From contig JBOGWY010000139.1 of assembly GCA_050694015.1 (NCBI GenBank), positions 1-7,228 on the forward strand: a stretch of 7,228 bases of DNA. Direction: 5' to 3'. A program made the translations under genes and the position numbers. The notes below the pieces were generated by a model. It did not search any database. It was not told the origin of the DNA and saw only the letters and a list, made by a program, of their open reading frames with translations. Source of the stretch: JBOGWY01 sp050694015. GTDB taxonomy: Bacteria > Actinomycetota > CADDZG01 > WHSQ01. Each line of letters begins with the position of its first letter. The stretch's first letter is position 1. Below are positions 1-5,607 of the stretch, in pieces.

Positions 1-1072
1 GTTCGCTCGTCCGCATCTTCACCTCGTACGCCACGTCGGCGGCGCCGCCGCTCGAACGATTCATCAGGTTGCCGAACTCGCTCGCATCGAGCGCCATGAG
101 GTGCGTCTCCTTCGTCGCGCGAACGGTCGCCATGCGCGGACGTCCCGTGAGGAGACCCATCTCGCCGAAGAACTGACCGGGTCCCAGCGTCGCGATCTTC
201 TGTTCGCTGCCGTCGCCGCCGCGAACGACTTCGACCTCACCTTCGGTGACGATGTAGAAGTTGTCGGCCTTGTCGCCCTCCTTGAAGATCGTCTGCCCGG
301 CGTCCACGCGCACCGGATCGAGCTGCGTCGAGGTCGAGATCTTCTCTTGCTCGCTGAGATCCGGGAGCGCTTTCGCGAGCCACTTGTTGTACGCGTACTT
401 CGTCTCGTCCCAGAACGCGATCAGGAGGGGAACGACGACCACGAAGTTGTAGATGTAGTGCAGGTAGACACGTGCGAACGGCGAACCGATCATGCCTCCC
501 TGCGCAAGCAGACCGGTGGTGCCGCCCGCCTCATAAAACGGCGTATGGAAGCGCTCGAGATAGAACAGGAAGATGTGCTCGACCTCGTGGAAGCTCGCCG
601 CTACCAGCGAGATCCACAGCCATTTGTTCCTCACGCCGAACTGATACACGGCCCACAACAGACCGACCCACACGAACGAGTCCCACGCGAAGTGGACCAG
701 TTCTCGGTCGAGGGCGCCGAACACCCCGTGGGCGGCACTCAGATCGCCGTTCGCGACCCAGACCTGGAGCACCTGCACGGTGTGCTCGGCGAGGTGACCG
801 ATCTGAAGGATCACGAAGACGCCGAGCAGCATGTAGGTGCCGTAGTTCTCGTACTTCCACGCCGCTTCGAGGAAGAACAGCGGCGCCCACGGGATGATCG
901 CGGCGAGCACCTTTCCCCACAACGGGAACCCGTAGTACTCGCCACCGATGTACAGAACCGCCGACGCGAGGGCCGTGATCGCCACCGCTTTGAGCGAGAC
1001 GTTCTGCAGGCCGGCCGGCTGCACGCCCATCTCCGTGACGGTGTCGTCGAGTTTCCGGTCGAGCATGCTCAT
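1..1072 (-). CDS. Histidine-rich six-helix membrane protein with C-terminal cyclic-nucleotide-binding domain (partial, 3' end off window)
   Basis: Seen: the frame is open from ATG at 1072 to the window edge, 357 codons with no stop. Hydrophobic segments lie at about residues 27-44, 52-70, 79-101, 127-146, 151-172 and 203-221. They carry clustered histidines: H93-L-A-E-H97, H115, H127, H162-E-V-E-H166 and H176. From about residue 245 to 350 there is a CNB (CAP/PKA-type) domain. Its phosphate-binding cassette is FFGEMGLLTGRPRMATV, with E304 and R313 spaced as the ribose- and phosphate-binding Glu and Arg of PKA regulatory subunits. Known: CNB domains of this kind bind cAMP or cGMP. Inferred: a membrane module gated by cytosolic cAMP, with the histidines as possible metal ligands; I do not recognise the membrane domain as a named family. 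The start overlaps the upstream gene's stop (ATGA, 1072-1069) and follows an AGGGAGGGA ribosome-binding stretch. Met3 (1066) is an alternative start. Confidence 0.85.
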   Translation of the reverse strand, partial: MSMLDRKLDDTVTEMGVQPAGLQNVSLKAVAITALASAVLYIGGEYYGFPLWGKVLAAIIPWAPLFFLEAAWKYENYGTYMLLGVFVILQIGHLAEHTVQVLQVWVANGDLSAAHGVFGALDRELVHFAWDSFVWVGLLWAVYQFGVRNKWLWISLVAASFHEVEHIFLFYLERFHTPFYEAGGTTGLLAQGGMIGSPFARVYLHYIYNFVVVVPLLIAFWDETKYAYNKWLAKALPDLSEQEKISTSTQLDPVRVDAGQTIFKEGDKADNFYIVTEGEVEVVRGGDGSEQKIATLGPGQFFGEMGLLTGRPRMATVRATKETHLMALDASEFGNLMNRSSGGAADVAYEVKMRTSE

Positions 1073-1437
1073 CGGGTCCCTCCCTTGGCCGCGCTACCCG
1101 CGACGAATCGATCTACGGGGTTCGTGGAGAGCGCCTTGGGATCGATCCCCGCTTCCTTCAGTCGAGCCGCGCGGGCTACGTCCTCCGCCGCGTCTTCTTC
1201 CTTAGTCATGCGGGCGTGCCGGAACGCCAACCATGTGGCGATGACGTCGGCCACGATCACGAACACCACCGTGATGACCGCCGCCGTCCGGTGCTGGTCC
1301 CACACGCTCGGGTCTTCGAAACCGGTGTCACCGCCCTGGACGCCCACCGTGTTGATCAACCAGACGATCCAGGCGAACATCAAGGCGAACGCGAGCAGGA
1401 AACCGAACACCCGCGCGGGCCTGAATTGATTAGGCAC
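1069..1437 (-). CDS. Small two-helix membrane protein, coupled to the CNB membrane protein
   Basis: Not recognised as a named family. The 122-residue product has a hydrophobic helix at about residues 10-31, a short acidic loop (33-50) and a second helix at about 52-72. A basic stop-transfer patch (RHAR, 73-76) follows, then a charged tail of about 45 residues rich in Ala, Glu, Lys and Arg, probably cytosolic. The GTG start at 1437 is preceded by AAGGGGGAG (about 1440-1448), a good purine-rich ribosome-binding site. The stop TGA (1071-1069) overlaps the ATG of the CNB membrane protein in ATGA, which implies translational coupling and suggests a partner or accessory subunit. The protein has no signal-peptidase site and no catalytic motif I can see. 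Confidence is high that it is a gene and low on function. Confidence 0.8.
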   Translation of the reverse strand: MPNQFRPARVFGFLLAFALMFAWIVWLINTVGVQGGDTGFEDPSVWDQHRTAAVITVVFVIVADVIATWLAFRHARMTKEEDAAEDVARAARLKEAGIDPKALSTNPVDRFVAGSAAKGGTR

Positions 1438-1565
1438 TGCTCCCCCTTCGTATATGGCTGGCCGCGAGCTTTCAGACTCGTACTTACTGCGCGCGGCGGG
1501 GCATTAGCAAGGCCCTTGGGCCGAAAAGGGTGGTTTGCGTAGCGGGGAAATGACCTAGGCGGTGC
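1438..1565 (-). other. Intergenic gap between cyclase and membrane-protein pair
   Basis: This 128-bp gap contains two hairpin-capable sequences: GGCC-CTTG-GGCC (1511-1522, minus strand reads GGCCCAAGGGCC) and the one spanning the cyclase stop codon (listed separately). Just upstream of the GTG start, a minus-strand TATACG (1457-1452) resembles a -10 box. I see no convincing -35 at a proper distance, and transcription from there would begin within the ribosome-binding site. Read-through from the cyclase and a private promoter both remain possible. Confidence 0.4.
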
Positions 1566-1569
1566 CTAG
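1555..1569 (-). terminator. Hairpin across the cyclase stop codon, possible weak terminator or attenuator
   Basis: A perfect inverted repeat, CTAGGC-GGT-GCCTAG on the plus strand, includes the cyclase TAG stop (1568-1566). On the minus strand it is followed by GTCATTT, a poor U-tract, so complete termination is unlikely. A partial terminator or mRNA 3'-end stabiliser between the cyclase and the downstream membrane genes is plausible. Confidence 0.35.
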
Positions 1570-2210
1570 CCGCCGACCTCGTAGAAGTTCAGGTCGAGTC
1601 CCGAGATGCTGACGCTGCGCTGCACGAACTGGATGTCGGCCCCCTCGATCTGTGCGCGAGCTTCCTCGGTGAGGAGTATCTCCCCCAACTCGGCGATGTC
1701 CTCCCCAAGTTTGGACGCGAGGTTCACCTCGCTACCCCAGATGTCTTCGTTCTCGATGTTGAGGATGGGCCCGTAGCCGATCCCGATCGAGACGTAGAGC
1801 TCCATGTCCTTGGGCAGCACGACGTTCGCGGTCTTCAGGCGGCTGGTTATCTCCCGGCTCGCGGTGACCGCGTCGGACACCTTGTCGAAGAGGCAGAACA
1901 GGTTGTCAGCCTCTTTCTTGATGACGACGCCGTCGTTCTCCTCGATGGAAGGGACGGAGACCAACTGCATCTGATGGATCATCAGCAGGAACGCGACGAT
2001 CCCACGGTCCTTGGTGGTACGCGAGAACCCACTCATGTCGAGGATCATCACGGCGCGTTGCTGGGTGAAGACCCCCTCGATCTCTTCCTCGATCTCGTCC
2101 CTGTGCTCGGGGCGGTCGAGCATGTCCTCGAGCATCGCGTCGAGGCGAGCGCGGGTGTTCGGCGCAGAGGTCTCCTCCGCCCCGGTCTTGGCTACCTCCG
2201 CTTCTGCCAC
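1566..2210 (-). CDS. Class III adenylate cyclase, soluble single domain
   Basis: Converts ATP to cAMP and pyrophosphate; class III catalytic domains act as dimers. Numbering from the GTG at 2210: an acidic, probably helical N-terminus (about 1-48) precedes the catalytic domain (about 52-205). Metal-binding aspartates are D58 in ILDMSGFS and D102 in KKEADN. K98 sits at the adenine-selecting lysine position and D156 in DIWG at the adenine-selecting aspartate position. N163 of VNLASK matches the transition-state asparagine. The usual transition-state arginine four residues later is Lys (K167). There are no membrane helices. Start choice: GTG at 2210 has GGAGGG six bases upstream. An in-frame GTG at 2231 would add seven residues but has no ribosome-binding site. 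The gene lies upstream of a CNB-domain gene on the same strand, so its product probably feeds that sensor. ATP specificity is inferred from the Lys/Asp pair. Confidence 0.9.
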   Translation of the reverse strand: MAEAEVAKTGAEETSAPNTRARLDAMLEDMLDRPEHRDEIEEEIEGVFTQQRAVMILDMSGFSRTTKDRGIVAFLLMIHQMQLVSVPSIEENDGVVIKKEADNLFCLFDKVSDAVTASREITSRLKTANVVLPKDMELYVSIGIGYGPILNIENEDIWGSEVNLASKLGEDIAELGEILLTEEARAQIEGADIQFVQRSVSISGLDLNFYEVGG

Positions 2211-2216
2211 CGTTAT

Positions 2217-2222
2217 CCCTCC
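2217..2222 (-). promoter_or_regulatory. Ribosome-binding site that decides the cyclase start
   Basis: GGAGGG on the minus strand lies six bases before GTG at 2210. The upstream GTG at 2231 lacks any comparable purine stretch, and a TGA at 2246-2244 closes the frame beyond it. Confidence 0.7.
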
Positions 2223-2280
2223 ATCGGCCACGTGTTGCTCGGCTCAGGGTAACGCGACGCCGGACTTGCACCCTCCTTCC

Positions 2281-2309
2281 TTGACAGCTACCCGAGAGGC
2301 ATTTTGGAT
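2281..2309 (+). promoter_or_regulatory. Candidate sigma-70-type promoter for the GH15 gene
   Basis: A perfect TTGACA (2281-2286) is followed after 17 bp by TTGGAT (2304-2309), which matches only three of six -10 positions. Spacing and location, about 55 bp before the ATG at 2365, are suitable. The weak -10 keeps this a candidate; an activator could compensate. Confidence 0.45.
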
Positions 2310-2352
2310 GGGCAACGCCGCGGCGCATGGCCGCCGCGCTCCATCAAGCACC

Positions 2353-2357
2353 GGAGG
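2353..2357 (+). promoter_or_regulatory. Ribosome-binding site that sets the GH15 start
   Basis: GGAGG lies seven bases before ATG 2365. The reading frame is open upstream to 2011, but that extension runs antisense through the cyclase and has no comparable site, so translation starts at 2365. Confidence 0.85.
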
Positions 2358-2364
2358 AGACCTG

Positions 2365-4308
2365 ATGAGCGAAGTAGCTCCTGGAACCGGCGCGGACGCC
2401 GTCCACGACACCGCCTTGGGCCTGGCGAGCACCTACGTCGGCCCGCCCTTCCCGCCGATCGCCGACTACGGGTTGCTCTCGGATTGTGAGTCGACGTGCC
2501 TGGTGGCGTCGAGCGGCAACGTCGAATGGATGTGCCTGCCGCGTCCGGATTCGCCGAGCGTCTTCGGCTCGATCCTCGACCGGGCCGCCGGCGGCTTCCG
2601 GCTCGGCCCGTCGGACACGTACGTTCCCGCCGGCCGCCGCTATCTGCCGGGGACCAACGTCCTCGAGACGACGTGGCAGACGCCGCGCGGGTGGTGCATC
2701 GTGCGCGATGCGCTGTTGATCGGGCCCTGGTACCACAACCGCGTACGTTCGGCCGATCAGAGACGACCTCCTCAGGATTACGAAGCGCAAGGAACGTTGC
2801 TTCGCACGGTGGAGTGCATCACGGGCTCGGTCGACCTCTTCCTCGACATCGATCCGGTGTTCGACTACGGGCGCAAGGACGCCGTCTGGGAGTACAGCAG
2901 CGACGCGTACGACACCGCGGTCGCGACCGCCGAGGGCGCCGAGCTGAAGATCACCGTCACGTCCGATTTCCGTCTCGGCTTCGAGGGACGTCGCGCTCGC
3001 GCGCGCCGGACGATCAAGGAAGGCGAGAGAGCATACGTCTCCATGTCGTGGGCCGACCACGCTCCTCCGCCGACGAGCTACGAAGAGGCGGAAACGCAGA
3101 TGGAGCGCACCGCCGACTACTGGCGCCAGTGGCTCAACCGCGGCAACTTCCCCGACCACGTATGGAAGAGTTATCTCCAACGCAGCGCGCTCGTGCTCAA
3201 GGGCCTCATCTACCAACCGACCGGCGCGATGTGTGCGGCCGGGACGACGTCGCTTCCCGAAACGCCTCAGGGTGAGAGGAACTGGGACTACCGGTTCACG
3301 TGGATCCGCGACTCAACGTTCATGCTGTGGGCGCTCTACACGCTCGGCTACGACTGGGAGGCGAACGACTTCTTCAACTTCGTCGCCGATTGCTGCGAGG
3401 ACGGCGATCTTCAGATCATGTACGGGATCGGGGGCGAGAAGAAGCTCGAGGAATACACGCTCGATCACCTCGACGGCTACGAGAACGCCAAGCCGGTGCG
3501 TGTCGGCAACGGCGCGTACAACCAGAAGCAGCACGACGTGTGGGGGGCCGTGCTCGACTCCGTGTATCTGCACGTGACCTCGCGCGACGAGCTGCCCGAA
3601 CGAATCTGGAACATCTGCATGACGCAGGTCGAGAAGGCGCTCGAGAACTGGAAGCACCCCGACCGCGGGATCTGGGAGGTGCGCGGGGAGCCGAAGCACT
3701 TCACCTCGTCGAAGGTGATGTGCTGGGTCGCGGCCGACCGGGGCGCGAGGCTCGCGGCGATGCACGGAGAACAGGACCTCGCGCAGAAATGGCAAGCCGC
3801 CGCGGACGAGATCAAGGACGACGTCCAGCAGCACGCGGTTGACGAACGCGGTGTGTTGACGCAGCACTACGACACGAAGGCGCTCGACGCGTCGAACCTG
3901 TTGATCCCACTCATGGGCTTCCTTCCCTGGGACGACAAGCGGGTGATCTCGACGGTCGAGGCGATCGCGTCGGAACTCACGGTCGACGGACTGGTGCTTC
4001 GCTACAAGGTCGAGGAGACCGACGATGGACTCTCGGGCGAAGAGGGCACGTTCGCGATCTGCACGTTCTGGCTCGTGTCGTGCCTCGTCGAGATCGGTCA
4101 GGTCCACCGCGCGAAGCAGCTGATGGAGAAGATGCTCGTCTTCGCGTCGCCGCTAAGTCTGTTCGCGGAGGAGATCGACGTGCACGGCGCGCGCCACCTC
4201 GGCAACACACCCCAAGCGTTCACGCACCTGTCCGAGATCAACGCGATCATGCACATCATCGACGCCGAAGAGAAGGCCAAGAAGCAGAAGACAGGCCTAG
4301 CCCGCTAA
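2365..4308 (+). CDS. Glycoside hydrolase family 15 protein (trehalase/glucoamylase type)
   Basis: The 647-residue cytosolic protein has no signal peptide. Family 15 enzymes hydrolyse alpha-glucosidic bonds with inversion, releasing beta-glucose. Seen: a trehalase-type N-terminal beta-domain (about residues 30-260) opens with DYGLLSDCEST, NVEWMCLPRPDSPSVF and, later, GPWYHNR and PVFDYGR. The (alpha/alpha)6 catalytic barrel (about 275-635) has the signature GERNWDYRFTWIRDS (303-317). The general acid is probably E438 in GIWEVRGEP and the general base E602 in FAEEIDVHGARHLGN, both by analogy with other GH15 enzymes. The length is normal for bacterial GH15 trehalases. Trehalose is the likeliest substrate in an actinobacterium, but maltooligosaccharides or other alpha-glucosides cannot be excluded from sequence. 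The gene diverges from the adenylate cyclase and converges on an aldose 1-epimerase that could equilibrate the glucose anomers it releases. Confidence 0.93.
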   Translation: MSEVAPGTGADAVHDTALGLASTYVGPPFPPIADYGLLSDCESTCLVASSGNVEWMCLPRPDSPSVFGSILDRAAGGFRLGPSDTYVPAGRRYLPGTNVLETTWQTPRGWCIVRDALLIGPWYHNRVRSADQRRPPQDYEAQGTLLRTVECITGSVDLFLDIDPVFDYGRKDAVWEYSSDAYDTAVATAEGAELKITVTSDFRLGFEGRRARARRTIKEGERAYVSMSWADHAPPPTSYEEAETQMERTADYWRQWLNRGNFPDHVWKSYLQRSALVLKGLIYQPTGAMCAAGTTSLPETPQGERNWDYRFTWIRDSTFMLWALYTLGYDWEANDFFNFVADCCEDGDLQIMYGIGGEKKLEEYTLDHLDGYENAKPVRVGNGAYNQKQHDVWGAVLDSVYLHVTSRDELPERIWNICMTQVEKALENWKHPDRGIWEVRGEPKHFTSSKVMCWVAADRGARLAAMHGEQDLAQKWQAAADEIKDDVQQHAVDERGVLTQHYDTKALDASNLLIPLMGFLPWDDKRVISTVEAIASELTVDGLVLRYKVEETDDGLSGEEGTFAICTFWLVSCLVEIGQVHRAKQLMEKMLVFASPLSLFAEEIDVHGARHLGNTPQAFTHLSEINAIMHIIDAEEKAKKQKTGLAR

Positions 4309-4328
4309 CCGTTCTGTGAGCACATAGC

Positions 4329-4361
4329 CGCGTTTTCAGGCGTGCACCTGCAGAAGAAATG
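4329..4361 (+). repeat. Left arm of a 33-bp imperfect inverted repeat
   Basis: Begins CGCGTTTTCA and ends TGCAGAAGAAATG. It pairs with the reverse complement of 4644-4676 at 26 of 33 positions, with exact blocks of 10 and 11 bp at the two ends. The arm also contains CAGGCGTG, which recurs in direct orientation in the right arm at 4661-4668. Its 3' end covers the ATG of the small reading frame at 4359. Confidence 0.8.
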
Positions 4362-4606
4362 ACCATGAGGGCGACGGAGCTACTTCTCGCGTTCTTCGGC
4401 GTTGCGATGAGCGGAGCGGGCGGGGTCGTCGCCGCCGCGTCTCTCGGCCTCGGGTTCTACAGAGCCCCTCGGTTTGGTTCGGGATCGCCGGCGCGCTTCT
4501 TCTCGTAATCGCGATCGCGGGTCTATGGCGACTTGTTGCCCGTCCAGAACTGAGGCCGCTGCAGAGAGTCGCCCCTATCTGGTTGATCGGCGGTTTAGGT
4601 CACTGA
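4359..4606 (+). pseudogene. Small two-helix membrane protein, frame broken by a -1 shift
   Basis: Frame one starts at ATG 4359 (second ATG at 4365). It encodes a hydrophobic helix, ELLLAFFGVAMSGAGGVV onward, but stops at TAA 4508-4506 after 49 residues. The overlapping -1 frame encodes VWFGIAGALLLVIAIAGLWR (from about 4472), followed by a basic and hydrophobic tail ending at TGA 4604-4606. Joined somewhere around 4440-4470 the two frames would give an ~82-residue protein with two membrane helices. There is no canonical -1 slippery heptamer at the overlap, so a disabling mutation or a base-call error is more likely than programmed shifting. The ribosome-binding site is poor (AGAAGAA). It is flanked by the 33-bp inverted repeats. 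Function unknown. Confidence 0.45.
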
Positions 4607-4643
4607 TGGACGTCAAGGCGACGACTAGCCGGCCCCCGCCCCG

Positions 4644-4676
4644 CTTTTCTTCTGCAAACACAGGCGTGAAAACGCG
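4644..4676 (-). repeat. Right arm of the 33-bp imperfect inverted repeat
   Basis: On the minus strand this reads CGCGTTTTCACGCC and ends TGCAGAAGAAAAG, matching the left arm at 26 of 33 positions. The mismatches cluster in the middle third, which is the pattern of two diverged terminal repeats or of a stem with a central bulge. Confidence 0.8.
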
Positions 4677-4684
4677 CTTCACGC
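4664..4684. terminator. Hairpin at the right repeat arm, possible terminator
   Basis: GCGTGAA (4664-4670) and TTCACGC (4678-4684) form a perfect 7-bp stem with a 7-base loop. On the minus strand it is followed by CTGTGTTT, a weak U-rich run, so it could help stop transcription arriving from the epimerase operon. It overlaps the outer end of the right repeat arm. Confidence 0.3.
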
Positions 4685-4720
4685 GTACTAACGCAACAAT
4701 GCCGGCCCGCCCGCCCAAAA

Positions 4721-4731
4721 CCGTCCGACGG
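4721..4731 (-). terminator. Short palindrome with T-run after the epimerase gene
   Basis: On the minus strand CCGTCGGACGG is followed at once by TTTTGGG, just 10 bases past the epimerase stop. A competing pairing, CGCCC (4712-4716) with GGGCG (4729-4733), encloses it. The loop of the inner palindrome is very tight and the T-run short, so this is a weak terminator candidate. Confidence 0.3.
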
Positions 4732-4740
4732 GCGTGCTCG

Positions 4741-5607
4741 TCACAGGGTTTGCCAGGTCCAGGTTGTGGTCAGGCTCCACGTCGCGCCGGGGCCGAGGTG
4801 GGCCAGGCCCGTCGTCTCGATGCCGTTGGCATCCAGCTCGGGGGCGTTCGGCCACGCCGATTGTGGCTCGCAGCACGCCTTGCCCTCGGGCGTGTAAACG
4901 ACAACGGTCGCGATATCGCGGGCGAAGTTCTGTGTGAGCTCGAGATCGGGCCACGAGACGACCGCCGGGCTGCGCACGTTCGCGAACACGTGATCCAAGC
5001 GCCGATCGCCGAGCACAGGGCCCTCACGAAGGTCGGTGTCGCCCGCTACGGGGACGAGGTCCCCGGTTGGGATCAGGTCGTCCCGCACCGCGAGCACGTA
5101 GTCGGCGTCGACCCGGATCTTCAAATCGCCCTCGTCGGGCCGGTCGAAGTATGGGTGCCATCCCGCCGCGACCGGCATCGAGCGGTCGGCCGCGGTGACC
5201 TCCGCCGTCAGCTCGAGGCGACCGGCATCGAGCGTCAGTCGGTGGCGACCGGTCCCGCCGAACGGCCATCCCGCCGCGCCGAGATCGAGCGACAGCACCG
5301 CGCTCACCTCGGTCGTTTCGTCGACGGTCCACGGCTTGTCGAAGCCGACGCCGTGGATCGCGTGGCCGAAGAAGTTCTTAGGCAACTCGTACAGCTCGCC
5401 CTCCCACGGCAGCCGCCCCGCATCCAGCCGCCCGGCCCACGGGATCATCAGGAACGAACCGAACTGGAGCACGTCCCTGATGGGATCCATGCCGGCGTCG
5501 GCTTGCGCGATCCGTTCGACACCCCCGGCTACCAGCGAGACGAGCTTGCCGCCGACGTTCTCATCGATGGTGGCGCGGTCGTCGCCCGCGCTCAGCACAA
5601 CGGTCAT
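4741..5607 (-). CDS. Aldose 1-epimerase (mutarotase) family protein
   Basis: Interconverts alpha and beta anomers of free aldoses such as glucose or galactose in the cytosol. The 288-residue length is typical of the GalM-like beta-sandwich. Seen: IPWAGRLDAGR (55-65) corresponds to the family's PxxNRI loop with R60. HAIHG (82-86) carries H85. AGWHPYF (148-154) carries H151, the presumed general acid. LDHVF is at 204-208. CCEPQSAWPNA (245-255) carries E247, the presumed general base. The start ATG overlaps the upstream oxidoreductase stop in ATGA (5607-5604), with GGAGGAG five bases before it inside the upstream gene, so translation is coupled. The short divergent family includes hexose-6-phosphate epimerases and proteins of unknown sugar preference, so the exact substrate is open. 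It converges on the GH15 hydrolase across a 432-bp spacer. Confidence 0.88.
   Translation of the reverse strand: MTVVLSAGDDRATIDENVGGKLVSLVAGGVERIAQADAGMDPIRDVLQFGSFLMIPWAGRLDAGRLPWEGELYELPKNFFGHAIHGVGFDKPWTVDETTEVSAVLSLDLGAAGWPFGGTGRHRLTLDAGRLELTAEVTAADRSMPVAAGWHPYFDRPDEGDLKIRVDADYVLAVRDDLIPTGDLVPVAGDTDLREGPVLGDRRLDHVFANVRSPAVVSWPDLELTQNFARDIATVVVYTPEGKACCEPQSAWPNAPELDANGIETTGLAHLGPGATWSLTTTWTWQTL

Larger units (their letters stand above)
2211..2364. promoter_or_regulatory. Divergent intergenic region between cyclase and GH15 hydrolase
   Basis: This 154-bp gap separates two divergent genes and should hold both promoters. On the plus strand it contains a consensus -35 box (listed separately). 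On the minus strand I see no clear -35/-10 pair for the cyclase. No TGTGA-N6-TCACA type CRP site is visible. Confidence 0.5.
4329..4676. mobile_element. Candidate MITE-like element bounded by 33-bp inverted repeats
   Basis: The 348-bp segment between two convergent genes is bounded by imperfect 33-bp terminal inverted repeats and holds only the broken small membrane reading frame. No transposase and no obvious target-site duplication are visible (flanks CACATAGC and CTTCACGC). A mobile origin is therefore only one reading; a relic of a duplicated and inverted upstream region, or a structured RNA, are alternatives. Confidence 0.35.

Noticed and set aside
101..1429. Long plus-strand open frame opposite the membrane/CNB genes
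   Set aside because: Its translation is Arg/Glu/His-rich with no motif, and it lies antisense to two genes with clear membrane helices, a CNB domain and ribosome-binding sites. It is a GC-rich shadow.
2011..2364. Upstream extension of the GH15 frame
   Set aside because: The extension is antisense to the cyclase and unlike the family; the GGAGG site fixes the start at 2365.
2344..4107. Minus-strand frames opposite the GH15 gene (2344-3216 and 3313-4107)
   Set aside because: Shadows of a strongly conserved GH15 sequence; no recognisable domains.
4315..4330. CRP-type cAMP-receptor site (TGTGA half-site after the GH15 stop)
   Set aside because: The second half-site is absent at the required spacing; only TGTGAGCACA is symmetrical.
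4440..4480. Programmed -1 frameshift signal in the small membrane frame
   Set aside because: No X XXY YYZ heptamer in the correct register could be found around the frame overlap.
4329..4676. Integron attC site or cassette
   Set aside because: The arms lack the GTTRRRY/RYYYAAC core pair, are about 280 bp apart and no integrase is present.
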